From NCBI RefSeq assembly GCF_003402475.1, contig NZ_BFAB01000008.1, positions 62,001-126,000 of the forward strand: a stretch of 64,000 nt of DNA, in the 5' to 3' direction. A model generated the notes under the pieces. The model saw nothing but the letters and a program-made list of their open reading frames with translations. It was not told the DNA's origin and did no database searches. Below, one piece after another: positions 22,815 through 32,651 of this stretch; position 1 is the stretch's first letter, and every line of letters starts with the position of its first letter. Position numbers and translations under genes: made by a program. The DNA comes from Mycobacterium sp. MFM001. Lineage in GTDB: Bacteria; Actinomycetota; Actinomycetes; Mycobacteriales; Mycobacteriaceae.

Positions 22815-23770
22815 CGCCGGTTTCGACGCGGCTGGTGCGGCTGCTCAACATGGTGCCGTATTTCCAGGCCAACCCGCGGATCACCCGTGCCGAGGCGGCC
22901 GCCGACTTGGGCGTGTCGATCGAGCAGCTCGACGAAGACCTCAGGCAGCTCTGGTGTTGTGGTCTTCCCGGCGGGTTCGGCGGCGACCTGATCGACTTCG
23001 ATTTTTCCGGCGACACCGTCGAGGTGACGTTCTCGGCGGGGGTGGACAAGCCGCTGCGGCTGTCGTCGCCGGAGGCCACGGTGCTGCTGGTGGCGCTGCG
23101 GGCGCTCGCCGACATCCCCGGTGTGGTCGACCCGGAAGCGGCCCGCAGCGCGATCGCCAAGATCGAAACCGCGGCCGGTGTCGCCGCGCGTGGCTCGGGT
23201 GCCGTCGACGAGCCGGCGCCGGCGGAGAGCGACGCCGCTGCCGCCGTGCGCACCGCGGTGCGCACCAACCGCGCGCTCACGATCGACTACTACGCCGCTT
23301 CGCACGACACACTGTCCACCCGGGTCGTCGACCCCATCCGGGTGGTGCTGGTCGGCGACCACAGCTACCTGGAGGCCTGGTCGCGGGAGGCCGAGGGGGT
23401 GCGGCTGTTCAGGTTCGACCGCATCGTCGACGCGCAGGTGCTCGACGAGCCCTCGGCGCCGCCGGAACCCGCGCTGCAGGCCCCGCCGGACACCTCGCTG
23501 TTCGACGCCGACCCGTCGCTGCCGTCGGCCACGCTGCGGCTGGCGCCGTCGGCGTCGTGGATGTTCGACTACTACCCGATGCGGCTGCTGCGCGACCTGC
23601 CCGACGGGTACTGCGAGGCGGCCATGACCTACGCCTCCGACGACTGGATGACCCGCCTGGTGCTGGGGCTGGGGCCGGCGGTGCGAGTGCTGGCGCCCGA
23701 GTCGCTGGCCCAGCGGGTTCGCGATGCCGCGGCCGCGGCGCTGGAGGCCTACCAGGCCGCGGCGCGGTAG
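22811..23770 (+). CDS. pafC: WYL-domain transcriptional activator subunit PafC
   Basis: Partner of PafB. The 319 residues repeat the same plan: winged helix ([20 protein letters not shown]) and a WYL domain with [10 protein letters not shown] near 190, followed by a C-terminal domain. The ATG overlaps the pafB stop as ATGA, which supports equimolar production of the heterodimer. Confidence 0.94.
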   Translation: MTPVSTRLVRLLNMVPYFQANPRITRAEAAADLGVSIEQLDEDLRQLWCCGLPGGFGGDLIDFDFSGDTVEVTFSAGVDKPLRLSSPEATVLLVALRALADIPGVVDPEAARSAIAKIETAAGVAARGSGAVDEPAPAESDAAAAVRTAVRTNRALTIDYYAASHDTLSTRVVDPIRVVLVGDHSYLEAWSREAEGVRLFRFDRIVDAQVLDEPSAPPEPALQAPPDTSLFDADPSLPSATLRLAPSASWMFDYYPMRLLRDLPDGYCEAAMTYASDDWMTRLVLGLGPAVRVLAPESLAQRVRDAAAAALEAYQAAAR

Positions 23771-23799
23771 CATCGGGTGAACGTCTGGAGGTAACCAAA

Positions 23800-24030
23800 G
23801 TGGGCAGTCTTAGTCCGTGGCACTGGCTGATCCTGGCCGTCGTGGTCGTGGTGCTGTTCGGTGCCAAGCGGCTCCCCGACGCGGCGCGTTCGCTAGGCAA
23901 GTCGTTGCGAATCTTCAAGTCCGAGGTCCGTGAACTGCAGAACGAGAACAAGTCGGAATCTCCTGCCGGCCCCTCATCGGTGCAGTCGGAGCGGGTCGAG
24001 CCGCCGGCCGCCGACGGACGGTCGAGCTAA
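23800..24030 (+). CDS. tatA: Sec-independent translocase subunit TatA
   Basis: Pore-forming subunit of the Tat pathway for folded proteins. The 76 residues have one transmembrane helix (about 8-21), the conserved F-G-A-K-R-L-P hinge, an amphipathic helix and an acidic, disordered tail. The GTG follows a CTGGAGGTAACC ribosome site. tatC is 52 bases downstream; no tatB is present in the window. Confidence 0.96.
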   Translation: MGSLSPWHWLILAVVVVVLFGAKRLPDAARSLGKSLRIFKSEVRELQNENKSESPAGPSSVQSERVEPPAADGRSS

Positions 24031-24082
24031 CCTGCCGTCGACCCCAGCGTGCGGACGCGCCGCACGCGCTGTCTGACCGACC

Positions 24083-24991
24083 GTGCGCACCACCGGAATC
24101 CTGCGGAAGCTCGACCCGCGCCTGCGGCGCAGCCGCACCAATCCAGACGGCACGATGTCGCTCGTCGACCACCTCACGGAGCTGCGCACCCGGCTGCTCA
24201 TCTCGCTGGGCACGATCGTGCTCACCACGGCGCTGGGATTCGTGTGGTACTCCCACTCGCTGTTCGGGCTGGAAAGCCTCGGTGAGTGGCTGCGTCACCC
24301 CTACTGCGCGCTGCCGGCGTCGGCCCGCGCCGACATCAGCGCCGACGGGCAGTGCCGGCTGCTGGCCACCGCGCCGTTCGACCAATTCATGTTGCGGCTC
24401 AAGGTCGGGCTGACCGCCGGCATCGTGCTGGCCTGCCCGATGTGGCTCTATCAACTGTGGGCGTTCATCACCCCGGGCCTGTACCGCAAGGAGCGCCGTT
24501 TCGCGGTGGCGTTCGTGATCCCGGCGGCGGTGCTGTTCGTCGCGGGCGCGGTGTTGGCGTATCTGGTGCTGGCCAAGGCATTGCACTTCCTGTTGACCGT
24601 CGGCAGCGACGTGCAGGTGACCGCGCTGTCCGGCGACCGCTATTTCGGCTTCCTGATCAACCTGCTGCTGGTGTTCGGGGTCAGCTTCGAATTCCCGCTG
24701 CTGATCGTGATGCTCAACCTGGCTGGGGTGCTGAGCTATGCGCGGCTGAAGTCGTGGCGGCGCGGCCTGATTTTCGCGATGTTTTGCTTCGCGGCCATTT
24801 TCACGCCCGGATCCGACCCGTTCTCGATGCTTGCGCTCGGGATGGCGCTGACGCTGTTGCTGGAATTGGCGATCCAAATCGCCCGCCTGCACGACAAGCG
24901 AAAAGCCAAGCGCGAAGCGCTGTCCGACCTCGACGACGACGAGGCCTCGCCGATCGAACCCCCGTCCGCGATACATGAAGACATCACCTGA
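24083..24991 (+). CDS. tatC: Sec-independent translocase subunit TatC
   Basis: Receptor subunit that recognises twin-arginine signal peptides. The 302 residues have six predicted membrane helices, the N-terminal H-L-x-E-L-R-x-R-L motif near 34-42, F-I-T-P-G-L-Y before the central helices and G-S-D-P-F-S-M near the end. The charged C-terminus overlaps the start of helY by 17 bases, an overlap longer than the usual four bases in this window. Confidence 0.97.
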   Translation: MRTTGILRKLDPRLRRSRTNPDGTMSLVDHLTELRTRLLISLGTIVLTTALGFVWYSHSLFGLESLGEWLRHPYCALPASARADISADGQCRLLATAPFDQFMLRLKVGLTAGIVLACPMWLYQLWAFITPGLYRKERRFAVAFVIPAAVLFVAGAVLAYLVLAKALHFLLTVGSDVQVTALSGDRYFGFLINLLLVFGVSFEFPLLIVMLNLAGVLSYARLKSWRRGLIFAMFCFAAIFTPGSDPFSMLALGMALTLLLELAIQIARLHDKRKAKREALSDLDDDEASPIEPPSAIHEDIT

Positions 24992-27701
24992 ACCGAGCGA
25001 GCTGGCGCGGTTCACCGCCGAGCTGGCCTTCGGCCTCGACCCGTTCCAACAACAGGCGTGCGCGGCGCTGGAACGCGGCCACGGAGTGCTGGTGTGCGCG
25101 CCGACCGGAGCCGGCAAGACCGTGGTCGGCGAGTTCGCCGTGCACCTGGCGCTGGCCGCCGGCGGCAAATGCTTCTACACCACGCCCCTCAAAGCGCTGT
25201 CCAACCAGAAGCACACCGACTTCGTCGCCCGCTACGGCAAGGACCGCATCGGGTTGCTCACCGGCGACCTGTCGGTCAACGCCAACGCGCCGGTGGTGGT
25301 GATGACCACCGAAGTGCTGCGCAACATGCTCTACGCTGATTCACCTCTGCTGCAAGGACTTTCGCATGTGGTGATGGACGAGGTGCATTTCCTCGCCGAC
25401 CGGATGCGGGGCGCGGTGTGGGAAGAGGTCATCCTCCATCTGCCCGACGAGGTCCGGCTGGTCAGCCTGTCGGCGACGGTGAGCAACGCCGAGGAGTTCG
25501 GCGGCTGGATCCAGACCGTGCGCGGCGACACGGCGGTGGTCGTCGACGAACACCGCCCGGTGCCGCTGTGGCAGCACATGCTGGTCGGCAAACGGCTCTT
25601 CGACCTGTTCGACCTCGACGGCGAGACGCCGCGCGTTGATCCAAACCTGGTGCGCCACATCGCCAATCGCCGCGAGGCGGATCGGCTGGCCGACTGGCGG
25701 CCGCGCCGTGGTCCCGGGCGGCCCACCATGTACCGGCCGCCGCCGCGGCCCGACGTGATCAGGGTGCTCGACGCCGACGGTCTGCTGCCGGCGATCACGT
25801 TCGTGTTCTCCCGCGCCGGGTGCGACGCCGCCGTCGCCCAGTGCCTGCGCTCGCCGTTACGGCTGACCACCGACGAGGACCGGGCCCGGATCGCGGAGGT
25901 AATCGACCATCGCTGCGGCGATCTGGCCGACGCCGACCTGGACGTGCTCGGCTACTACGAGTGGCGCGAAGGACTGTTGCGCGGCCTGGCCGCCCACCAC
26001 GCCGGGATGCTGCCGGTATTCCGGCACACCGTCGAGGAGCTGTTCACCGCCGGGCTGATCAAGGCCGTATTCGCCACGGAGACACTGGCATTGGGCATCA
26101 ACATGCCGGCCAGGACCGTAGTGCTGGAGCGGCTGGTGAAGTTCAACGGCGAGCAGCACGTTCCGCTGACGCCGGGGGAGTACACCCAGCTGACCGGTCG
26201 CGCCGGCCGGCGTGGCATCGACGTCGAAGGCCACGCGGTGGTGATCTGGCATCCCGACATCGAGCCGGCCGAGGTCGCCGGCCTGGCGTCCACCCGGACG
26301 TTCCCGCTGCGCAGTTCGTTTGCGCCGTCGTACAACATGACGATCAACCTGGTGCACCGGATGGGACCGCAGCAGGCGCACCGGTTGCTGGAGCAGTCGT
26401 TCGCGCAGTTTCAGGCCGACCGGTCGGTGGTCGGGCTGGTCCGCGGCGTCGAGCGCGGGGAGCGGATGCTCGGCGAGATCGCCGCGGAGCTCGGTGGCAA
26501 GGACGCGCCGATCCTCGACTACGCCCGGTTGCGCGAACAGATCTCGCAAGCCGAACGCGCGCAAGCCCGTGCGTCGCGGCTGCAGCGACGGCAGGCCGCC
26601 AACGACGCCTTGGCCGCGCTGCGCCGCGGCGACATCATCACGATCCCGCACGGCCGCCGCACCGGTCTGGCCGTGGTGCTGGAATCCGATAAGGACAGCT
26701 CCGACCCGCGGCCGTTGGTGCTCACCGAACACCGTTGGGCTGGGCGGATTTCGTCGGCCGACTATTCGGCCGCCGCGGCGCCGGTCGGGTCGATGACGCT
26801 GCCCAAGCGCGTCGAGCACCGCCAACCGCGGGTTCGCCGCGATCTGGCGTCGGCGCTGCGGTCGGCGGCGGCCGGGTTGGCGATTCCGTCGGCCCGAGGC
26901 AGACGTCGGAGCCGGGCACCCGACGGTCCGGACATCGATCCCGAGCTGGCCGCGTTGCGCCAGCAGTTGCGGCACCATCCCGCCCACCACACGCCTGACC
27001 GGGAATCCCGGATGCGGGTCGCCGAGCGGTATTTGCGCATCGAACGGGACAACGCGCAGCTGCAGAAGAAGGTGTCCGCCGCCACCAATTCGCTGGCCCG
27101 CACCTTCGACCGGATCGTCGGGTTGTTGACCGAGCGCGGGTTCATCGCGCGCCCCGGCGACGACGATCCGCGGGTCACCGACGACGGCCGGCTGCTGGCC
27201 CGGATCTACAGCGAAAGCGACCTGCTGGTCGCCGAATGCCTGCGCACCGGCGCGTGGACCGGTCTGCGTCCGGCCGAATTGGCGGCGGTGCTCTCATCGG
27301 TGCTCTACGAGTCGCGCGGCGACGGCGGCCCCGGACCCTCGCCAGACGCGTTGCCTGCGCCGTTGCGGCAGGCGCTGCATCGGACGCGACGGCTATCGGC
27401 GGCGTTGCGCGCCGACGAGCAGCGACATCGGATCGCCCTGAGTCGTGAGCCCGACGACGGGTTCGTCGCGGCGATCTACCGGTGGGCGAGCAGCGGAGAT
27501 CTGGCGGCGGCGCTGACGGCGGCGGACGCCGACGGCAGCGGCTCGCCGCTGTCGGCAGGGGATTTCGTGCGCTGGTGCCGCCAGGTGCTCGACCTGTTGG
27601 ACCAGGTCCGCAACGCCGCCCCGCAACCGGATCTCAATGTCACCGCGAAACACGCAATCGATGCTATTCGGCGTGGCGTCGTCGCAGTTGACGCCGGGTA
27701 G
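24975..27701 (+). CDS. helY: Ski2/Mtr4-like superfamily 2 helicase
   Basis: A 908-residue ATP-dependent helicase, probably acting on RNA by analogy with Ski2/Mtr4. Walker A A-P-T-G-A-G-K-T is at 42-49 and the DExH box D-E-V-H at 135-138. S-A-T-V-S motif III, the [10 protein letters not shown] motif VI and a C-terminal DSHCT-type helical domain (about 720-905) follow. The ATG lies inside the end of tatC, so translation may depend on ribosomes finishing tatC. Confidence 0.95.
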   Translation: MKTSPEPSELARFTAELAFGLDPFQQQACAALERGHGVLVCAPTGAGKTVVGEFAVHLALAAGGKCFYTTPLKALSNQKHTDFVARYGKDRIGLLTGDLSVNANAPVVVMTTEVLRNMLYADSPLLQGLSHVVMDEVHFLADRMRGAVWEEVILHLPDEVRLVSLSATVSNAEEFGGWIQTVRGDTAVVVDEHRPVPLWQHMLVGKRLFDLFDLDGETPRVDPNLVRHIANRREADRLADWRPRRGPGRPTMYRPPPRPDVIRVLDADGLLPAITFVFSRAGCDAAVAQCLRSPLRLTTDEDRARIAEVIDHRCGDLADADLDVLGYYEWREGLLRGLAAHHAGMLPVFRHTVEELFTAGLIKAVFATETLALGINMPARTVVLERLVKFNGEQHVPLTPGEYTQLTGRAGRRGIDVEGHAVVIWHPDIEPAEVAGLASTRTFPLRSSFAPSYNMTINLVHRMGPQQAHRLLEQSFAQFQADRSVVGLVRGVERGERMLGEIAAELGGKDAPILDYARLREQISQAERAQARASRLQRRQAANDALAALRRGDIITIPHGRRTGLAVVLESDKDSSDPRPLVLTEHRWAGRISSADYSAAAAPVGSMTLPKRVEHRQPRVRRDLASALRSAAAGLAIPSARGRRRSRAPDGPDIDPELAALRQQLRHHPAHHTPDRESRMRVAERYLRIERDNAQLQKKVSAATNSLARTFDRIVGLLTERGFIARPGDDDPRVTDDGRLLARIYSESDLLVAECLRTGAWTGLRPAELAAVLSSVLYESRGDGGPGPSPDALPAPLRQALHRTRRLSAALRADEQRHRIALSREPDDGFVAAIYRWASSGDLAAALTAADADGSGSPLSAGDFVRWCRQVLDLLDQVRNAAPQPDLNVTAKHAIDAIRRGVVAVDAG

Positions 27702-27717
27702 GCTGAGGCCGCAGCTA

Positions 27718-27739
27718 CGGTTGCATAGGCCAGCAACCG
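27718..27739. terminator. Hairpin between helY and the DUF4333 gene
   Basis: CGGTTGC (27718-27724) pairs perfectly with GCAACCG (27733-27739) around an eight-base loop, with no T-tract. It may attenuate helY read-through, or lie in the leader of the next gene if the TAGGCT at 27699-27704, which overlaps the helY stop, is that gene's -10 element. Confidence 0.35.
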
Positions 27740-27762
27740 CGACCAAGAAGACCGGAGACACG

Positions 27763-28521
27763 ATGAGCGGACCGCAGGGATCTGACCCGAACCAGCCGTG
27801 GCAGCCACCGCAGGGCGAGGATCAGCAATCCGACCAGCCGACGCAGCAGGCGTCGCCCTGGCAGCAGCCGTCCGGCGAGCAGCCGGCCTGGCAGCAGCCG
27901 ACGGGTGAGCAGCCGACGTGGCAGGCGCCCGCCTACACGCCCACCGACTACCAGCAGTACCAGCAGCCCGGGCAGTTCTACCCGCCGTCGCAGCCCTATG
28001 CGCAGCCGCCGGCGTACCCGCAGACCGAGCAGTACGGCGCGCAAACCGGCCAATACCCGCAGCAGCCGGGCCAGTACCCGGGCCAATACGGCCAGCCGGG
28101 GCAATACGGCCAGTACCCACCGGGGCAGTACGGCCAGTACCCGCAACAGCCCGGCCAGTACGGCACGCCACCGACCGGCGCGAAGCGTTCGCGGGCGGTG
28201 ATCGGCACGGTCGTCGGCGTGTTCGCCGCGATCCTCGTCGCAGTCGTCTTGGTGCTCGGCTTTTGGGCGCCGGGGTTCTTTGTCACCACCAAGCTGGACA
28301 TCAACAAGGCGCAGGCCGGTGTGCAGCAGATCCTCACCGACGAGACCAACGGCTACGGCGCCAAGAACGTCAAGGACGTCAAGTGCAACGACGGTCAAAA
28401 CCCCGTCGTCAAGAAGGGCGGCACGTTCGACTGCAGCGTCAGCATCGACGGCAGCAAGCGGCAGGTGACGGTGACCTTCCAGGACAACAAGGGCACCTAC
28501 GAGGTCGGCCGTCCCAAGTAG
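27763..28521 (+). CDS. Gln/Pro/Tyr-rich membrane protein with DUF4333 domain (Rv2091c-like)
   Basis: A 252-residue protein with three parts. A low-complexity cytoplasmic N-terminus (about 1-140) is rich in Q, P, Y and W, a single transmembrane helix lies at about 147-170, and the external DUF4333 domain has the pair C-N-D and F-D-C-S, which may form a disulfide. Function unknown. The ATG at 27763 follows CCGGAGACACG. Its stop is one base from the stop of the convergent exonuclease gene. Confidence 0.9.
   Translation: MSGPQGSDPNQPWQPPQGEDQQSDQPTQQASPWQQPSGEQPAWQQPTGEQPTWQAPAYTPTDYQQYQQPGQFYPPSQPYAQPPAYPQTEQYGAQTGQYPQQPGQYPGQYGQPGQYGQYPPGQYGQYPQQPGQYGTPPTGAKRSRAVIGTVVGVFAAILVAVVLVLGFWAPGFFVTTKLDINKAQAGVQQILTDETNGYGAKNVKDVKCNDGQNPVVKKGGTFDCSVSIDGSKRQVTVTFQDNKGTYEVGRPK
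27970..28163 (+). repeat. Degenerate Gly-Gln-Tyr-Pro coding repeat
   Basis: Within the DUF4333 gene, codons for short units such as P-G-Q-Y, Y-G-Q-Y and P-Q-Q-P-G-Q-Y recur about ten times without strict period. Such tracts form flexible sticky tails and are prone to length change between strains. Confidence 0.8.
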
Positions 28522-28522
28522 C

Positions 28523-29479
28523 TCACCCTGGCAGCGAATCCAGCGCCTTCTGCAGTCGCGCGATCGACGACCCGACGCCGTAGCGTCCGGCAAGGTCGGC
28601 CACCCGCCGCGGGTCGGCCGCCGTCAGGGGTAGCGCGTCGGTTGGTGTCGACAACTTGACGGGCGCGTCGGTGGCCACCCGCACCACCGGGCCGGCGGCC
28701 TCGACGTAGTCGGCGGCGTCCCGCAGTTTGCGCCGAAGTCCTTTGGACAGCGACGATTTCGGGTCGTCGACGGCCTTGAGGATGCTCGCCAGCGAGCCAT
28801 GCTGGGCCAGCAGCGTCGCGGCGGTCTTCTCGCCGATGCCCGGCACGCCCGGAAGCCCGTCGGACGGGTCCCCGCGCAGCAGTGCCAGCTCGGCGTAGGC
28901 CGCGCCGGCCCGGTCCGCCGGGATCCCGTAGCGGTCGGCGACCTCGGCCGGGCCCAGCAGCGTCGCGTTGGTCAGCCCGCGACCCAGGTAGAGCACCCGG
29001 ACCGGGACCGGGTCGTCGCCGACCACCTGTAGCAAGTCACGGTCCCCGCTGACGACGACGACGGGGTCGCGGCGTTCGGCGGCGGCCAGTGTTCCGATCA
29101 CGTCGTCGGCTTCGAAACCCGCCGCGCCGGCCGTGCAGATGCCGAATGCGTCGAGCATCTCCTCGATGATCTCCACCTGCGGCGACAACTCGTCGGGCAC
29201 TTCCTCGACATCGACGTGCCCGTCCGGGTTTTCCTGCTCGACCCGGTGGGCCTTGTACGACGGGATGGCGTCCACCCGGAACTGCGGGCGCCAGTCCAGA
29301 TCCAGGCACACCACCAACCGGCCCGGTCGCTGCCGGGTGATCACCAGCGCCATCGAGTCCAGGAAGCCGCGGACCGCATTGACCGGCCGGCCGTCGGGCG
29401 ACGTGATCGACGACGGCACACCGTAGTAGGAGCGAAACCACATGCTGGCACCGTCGAGCAGCACTAGGGGGGCAGGCAT
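28523..29479 (-). CDS. 5'-3' exonuclease of the Pol I/FEN family (Rv2090-like)
   Basis: A 318-residue flap-nuclease-like protein: [11 protein letters not shown] near the start, the acidic cluster [10 protein letters not shown] around 125-134 and V-S-G-D-R-D-L-L-Q near 148, then the helix-hairpin-helix [17 protein letters not shown] around 206-222. It is a stand-alone version of the Pol I N-terminal domain, likely removing RNA primers or flaps. It is divergent from pepE, 36 bases apart. Confidence 0.94.
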   Translation of the reverse strand: MPAPLVLLDGASMWFRSYYGVPSSITSPDGRPVNAVRGFLDSMALVITRQRPGRLVVCLDLDWRPQFRVDAIPSYKAHRVEQENPDGHVDVEEVPDELSPQVEIIEEMLDAFGICTAGAAGFEADDVIGTLAAAERRDPVVVVSGDRDLLQVVGDDPVPVRVLYLGRGLTNATLLGPAEVADRYGIPADRAGAAYAELALLRGDPSDGLPGVPGIGEKTAATLLAQHGSLASILKAVDDPKSSLSKGLRRKLRDAADYVEAAGPVVRVATDAPVKLSTPTDALPLTAADPRRVADLAGRYGVGSSIARLQKALDSLPG

Positions 29480-29502
29480 GGGCTCATTGTCGTTGATGCA
29501 AC

Positions 29503-29508
29503 TAGCCT
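29503..29508 (+). promoter_or_regulatory. -10 element for pepE, leaderless type
   Basis: TAGCCT ends seven bases before the pepE GTG, the ideal distance for initiation on the start codon. There is no Shine-Dalgarno sequence. Confidence 0.5.
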
Positions 29509-29515
29509 TACCGAG

Positions 29516-30640
29516 GTGAACTCCCGATTCGCCTCAGACGTCTACGCCCGCCGGCTCGCCGCCGCGGCCGCGGCCACCGCCGACGCCGGGCTGGCCGGCC
29601 TGGTGATCACACCGGGCTACGACCTGCGGTACCTGATCGGTTCGCGGGCGCAGACGTTCGAGCGGCTCACCGCTCTGGTGGTGCCTGCGTCCGGAGACCC
29701 GAGGGTGGTGGTGCCGCGCCTGGAACTGGCCGCGCTGAAGGAGTCCGCGGCAGCGGATCTTGGCCTGGCGGTGGCCGATTGGGTCGACGGCGACGATCCC
29801 TACCGGCTGGTCGCCGCGACGCTGGGCGGCACACCGACGCGGACCGCGGTCACCGAGGCGATGCCGGCGCTGCACTTGTTGCCGCTGGCCGACGTCCTCG
29901 GCGTAGTGCCGGTGCTGGCCACCGGCGTGCTGCGCGAACTGCGGATGGTCAAGGACGCGGCCGAGGTCGACGCGTTGCGCAAGGCGGGCGCGGCCATCGA
30001 CCGGGTGCACGCCCGGGTTCCGGAGTTCCTGGTGCCGGGCCGAACCGAAGCCGACGTCGCCGCCGACATCGCCGAAGCGATTGTCGCCGAAGGACATTCG
30101 GAAGTGGCGTTCATCATCGTCGGCTCCGGACCACACGGCGCCGACCCGCATCACGAGTGCTCGGATCGCGAACTGCGGGCCGGCGACATCGTCGTCGTCG
30201 ACATCGGCGGGTCCTACGAGCCGGGATATCACTCCGATTCGACCCGCACATACAGCCTCGGCGAGCCCAGCGCCGAAGTGGCACAACAATATTCGGTGCT
30301 GCAAAGAGCACAACGCGCGGCCGTCGACGCGGTGCGCCCAGGGGTGACAGCCGAACAGGTGGACGCCGCAGCCCGCGACGTGCTGACCCAGGCGGGGCTC
30401 GGCGAGTACTTCGTGCACCGCACCGGCCACGGCATCGGCTTGTCGGTGCACGAGGAGCCCTACATCGTCGCGGGCAACGATCTGCCCCTCACCGCGGGCA
30501 TGGCGTTTTCGGTCGAGCCCGGCGTCTACTTCCCGGGCAAGTGGGGCGCACGCATCGAGGACATCGTCGTCGTCACCGAGAACGGTGCGGAGCCCGTCAA
30601 TCACCGCCCGCACGAGCTGGTCGTGGTGCCGATCGGCTGA
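29516..30640 (+). CDS. pepE: Xaa-Pro dipeptidase, M24 family
   Basis: A cytosolic metallopeptidase splitting X-Pro dipeptides. The 374 residues have an N-terminal creatinase-like domain (1-145) and a pita-bread catalytic domain whose five metal ligands are visible: two Asp in V-V-D-I-G-G and Y-H-S-D-S-T-R-T, His in R-T-G-H-G-I-G, and two Glu in F-S-V-E-P-G and R-I-E-D. The GTG start is supported by the -10 element. Confidence 0.94.
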   Translation: MNSRFASDVYARRLAAAAAATADAGLAGLVITPGYDLRYLIGSRAQTFERLTALVVPASGDPRVVVPRLELAALKESAAADLGLAVADWVDGDDPYRLVAATLGGTPTRTAVTEAMPALHLLPLADVLGVVPVLATGVLRELRMVKDAAEVDALRKAGAAIDRVHARVPEFLVPGRTEADVAADIAEAIVAEGHSEVAFIIVGSGPHGADPHHECSDRELRAGDIVVVDIGGSYEPGYHSDSTRTYSLGEPSAEVAQQYSVLQRAQRAAVDAVRPGVTAEQVDAAARDVLTQAGLGEYFVHRTGHGIGLSVHEEPYIVAGNDLPLTAGMAFSVEPGVYFPGKWGARIEDIVVVTENGAEPVNHRPHELVVVPIG

Positions 30641-30660
30641 TCCTCGGCTTGGGCAGCGAC

Positions 30661-30666
30661 TACGCT
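30661..30666 (+). promoter_or_regulatory. -10 element for the GyrA-like/GNAT gene, leaderless type
   Basis: TACGCT ends six bases before the ATG at 30673, giving the gene its own leaderless transcript 32 bases after the pepE stop. Confidence 0.45.
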
Positions 30667-30672
30667 CAGGCG

Positions 30673-31347
30673 ATGACCAATCACGACCGCGCCGCCGCCC
30701 GTCGGGAGATCGCCGACGCTCTGCTCAACGCCCTCGAACGCCGGCACGAGGTGCTCGACGCAATTGTGGAGGCCGACGACCGGAAGGCCGCCGTCGAAGC
30801 GATCGTCGCTCTGCTGGGCACCTCGCACCGGGGCGCCGAGGCAGTGATTGGGATGCGCCTCGATCAGCTCACCGAGGACTCGCGCAAGAAGATCGCCGCC
30901 GAGATCGAGGATTTGAACAGCCAACTGAGCTTCACGCTGAAGGAGCGGCCGGCCAGCTCGGGCGAAACGCTAGTGCTGAGGCCGTTCGCCGGCGAATCCG
31001 ATCGGGACATTTTCGCCGCGCGGACCCAGGAAGTCGGCACCCACGGCGACGGCTCCGCCGGTCCCGCCGACAACCTCGACGACGAGATCCGTTCGGCGCT
31101 GGCGCGAATCGACGCCGAGGAGGCCGCCTGGTTCGTCGCGGAAGACGGCAACGAGAAGGTCGGCATGGTGTTCGGCGAACTCGCGGGCCACGAAGTGCAC
31201 GTCCGGATTTGGATTCGGCCCGACTGCCGGCACCGGGGCTACGGGACGGCCGCGCTGGCCAAGTCGCGGCCGGAGATGGCCGCCTATTTCCCGGCGGTGC
31301 CGCTGGTCATCCGGGCGCCGGGCGCCCGCGACGCCCGCACAGGTTAG
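30673..31347 (+). CDS. GyrA coiled-coil-like domain fused to a GNAT acetyltransferase
   Basis: A 224-residue protein in two parts. Residues 8-92 read like the long coiled coil of DNA gyrase subunit A: A-L-L-N-A-L-E-R-R-H-E-V-L-D-A-I, an A-V-E-A-I-V-A-L-L segment, then A-E-A-V-I-G-M-R-L-D-Q-L, which lines up with the gyrase A-Q-A-I-L-D-M-x-L-R-x-L. Residues 105-215 are GNAT-like, with the acetyl-CoA loop R-H-R-G-Y-G-T-A-A-L near 190-199. The substrate is unknown; a gyrase partner or mimic is an inference. It faces an F420 enzyme gene across a strong hairpin. Confidence 0.78.
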   Translation: MTNHDRAAARREIADALLNALERRHEVLDAIVEADDRKAAVEAIVALLGTSHRGAEAVIGMRLDQLTEDSRKKIAAEIEDLNSQLSFTLKERPASSGETLVLRPFAGESDRDIFAARTQEVGTHGDGSAGPADNLDDEIRSALARIDAEEAAWFVAEDGNEKVGMVFGELAGHEVHVRIWIRPDCRHRGYGTAALAKSRPEMAAYFPAVPLVIRAPGARDARTG

Positions 31348-31353
31348 GCCGTT

Positions 31354-31394
31354 TGCCCGCGAGCTCTCTGAACAACTGCGCACGCTCGCGGGCA
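31354..31394. terminator. Bidirectional hairpin between convergent genes
   Basis: TGCCCGCGAG (31354-31363) pairs perfectly with CTCGCGGGCA (31385-31394), ten base pairs around a 21-base loop. It lies seven bases after the GNAT stop and ten before the end of the F420 enzyme gene. There is no T-tract, as is common for proposed mycobacterial terminators. Confidence 0.6.
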
Positions 31395-31403
31395 GCTCGA
31401 AGC

Positions 31404-31817
31404 TCAGCCTTTGCCGCGGTCGAGCAGGTCCGAGGAACCCAGTACCCGCTCCACCTGCACCTCGATCACCACCCGCCGCGGGTTGACGCGCGGCGTGCGA
31501 TACCGCTGGGCGTAGCGCAACTCGGCGTCGCGGACGGCGTCGACGTCGCTGTTCACCTTGGCGCGGCCCTCCAACGAGAGCCACCGGGCGCCGTCGACCT
31601 GGCTCAGCACGGCGACCCCGCCGCGCTCCGCGTTGACGGCTTTTTGCGAGCCACCGGTGGTGATCACCCGCGCGATGTGTGTCTTGGGGTCGAAGGTGAA
31701 ACCCACCGCCACCACATGCGGCGAATTGTCGGCGCGCAGTGTGGTCAACATGGCCAGATGACGTTCGGTGAGAAACGCCAGCGCGTCCTGGGTGAGCCGG
31801 GTGGTGGTATTCGCCAT
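31404..31817 (-). CDS. F420H2-dependent biliverdin reductase, PPOX fold (Rv2074-like)
   Basis: A 137-residue split-beta-barrel protein nearly identical in key stretches to Rv2074, for example [16 protein letters not shown] and [12 protein letters not shown]. Rv2074 reduces biliverdin to bilirubin using F420H2, so this one likely does the same and may help resist haem-derived oxidants. It is divergent from the SDR gene, 35 bases apart. Confidence 0.9.
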   Translation of the reverse strand: MANTTTRLTQDALAFLTERHLAMLTTLRADNSPHVVAVGFTFDPKTHIARVITTGGSQKAVNAERGGVAVLSQVDGARWLSLEGRAKVNSDVDAVRDAELRYAQRYRTPRVNPRRVVIEVQVERVLGSSDLLDRGKG

Positions 31818-31839
31818 CGTTGCTCACGCTATCGCAGGC

Positions 31840-31845
31840 GATAAT
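31840..31845 (+). promoter_or_regulatory. -10 element for the Rv2073c-like SDR gene, leaderless type
   Basis: GATAAT ends seven bases before the GTG at 31853. On the other strand TAGCGT (31831-31826) lies eight bases before the biliverdin reductase ATG, so this 35-base gap has divergent, nearly leaderless promoters. Confidence 0.45.
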
Positions 31846-31852
31846 CGCAGCC

Positions 31853-32602
31853 GTGGATGACACGGGTGCCCGGCCAGTGGTGATTTTCGGTGGCCGCAGC
31901 GAGATCGGCGTCGAGGTCGCGCTGCGGTTGGCCCCCGGCGCCACGGTGGTGCTGGCCGCGCGCAAGGCCGACCAGCTCGCCGAGCAGGTGTCGATGGTGC
32001 GCGCCGCCGGGGCGGTGGCCGTGCACACCTGCGAGTTCGACGCCGACGACCTGGAATCCCACGGCCGGCTGGTCTCCTCGATCGTCGCGGAGTACGGCCC
32101 GATCGGCACCGCGGTGCTGGCCTTCGGGATCCTCGGTGACCAATCCCGCGCCGAGATCGACGCCGCGCACGCGGTGGCGATCGTGCACACCGATTTCGTC
32201 GCGCAGGTCAGCTTGCTGACCCACTTGGCCGCGGCCATGCGCGCGGCCGGCGGGGGATCGCTGGTGGTGTTCTCGTCGATTGCAGGGGCGCGAGTGCGCC
32301 GCGCCAACTACGTGTACGGCTCGGCCAAGGCGGGTCTGGACGGCTTCGCCAGTGGATTGGCCGACGCGCTGCACGGCACCGGGGTGCGGGTGCTGATCGT
32401 GCGGCCGGGGTTCGTGATCGGCAGGATGACGCACGGTATGACGCCGGCTCCGTTGCCGACCACCCCGGCGCGGGTCGCCGACGCTACCGTGCGCGCCCTG
32501 GCCAAGGGTCGGCGCTCGGTGTGGGTCCCGCGGGCATTGGGGCCGGCGTCTAGGGTGATGCGGATGTTGCCGCAGTTCGTCTGGCGCCGGATGCCGCGAT
32601 GA
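31853..32602 (+). CDS. Short-chain dehydrogenase/reductase (Rv2073c-like)
   Basis: A 249-residue Rossmann-fold oxidoreductase. The cofactor loop V-I-F-G-G-R-S-E-I-G is near 9-18 and resembles the G-G-x-S-E-I-G of DprE2-type epimerase subunits. The catalytic pair is in Y-V-Y-G-S-A-K, and the C-terminus ends W-R-R-M-P-R, a basic tail. Substrate unknown. The GTG at 31853 matches the homologue's M-D-D-T-G-A and the -10 spacing; an upstream in-frame start is less likely. Confidence 0.87.
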   Translation: MDDTGARPVVIFGGRSEIGVEVALRLAPGATVVLAARKADQLAEQVSMVRAAGAVAVHTCEFDADDLESHGRLVSSIVAEYGPIGTAVLAFGILGDQSRAEIDAAHAVAIVHTDFVAQVSLLTHLAAAMRAAGGGSLVVFSSIAGARVRRANYVYGSAKAGLDGFASGLADALHGTGVRVLIVRPGFVIGRMTHGMTPAPLPTTPARVADATVRALAKGRRSVWVPRALGPASRVMRMLPQFVWRRMPR

Positions 32603-32605
32603 TCC

Positions 32606-32650
32606 GCGCCGGCGACGATGCAGAGCGCAGCGATGAGGAGGAGCGGCGCC
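32606..32650. repeat. Short intergenic repeat, copy A
   Basis: A 45-base element just before cobL. Six-base inverted ends (GCGCCG, 32606-32611; CGGCGC, 32644-32649) surround GATGCAGAGCGCAGCGATGAGGAGGAG, the core also found at 21762-21808. Its GAGGAGGAG segment is the cobL ribosome site. The 12 bases at 4660-4671 before the methyltransferase ATG match its 3' part. Confidence 0.6.
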
Positions 32651-32651
32651 C

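Noticed and set aside
27970..28163. CRISPR or minisatellite array
   Set aside because: The repeats are short degenerate codons for Gly-Gln-Tyr-Pro within an open gene, without spacers or constant repeat units.
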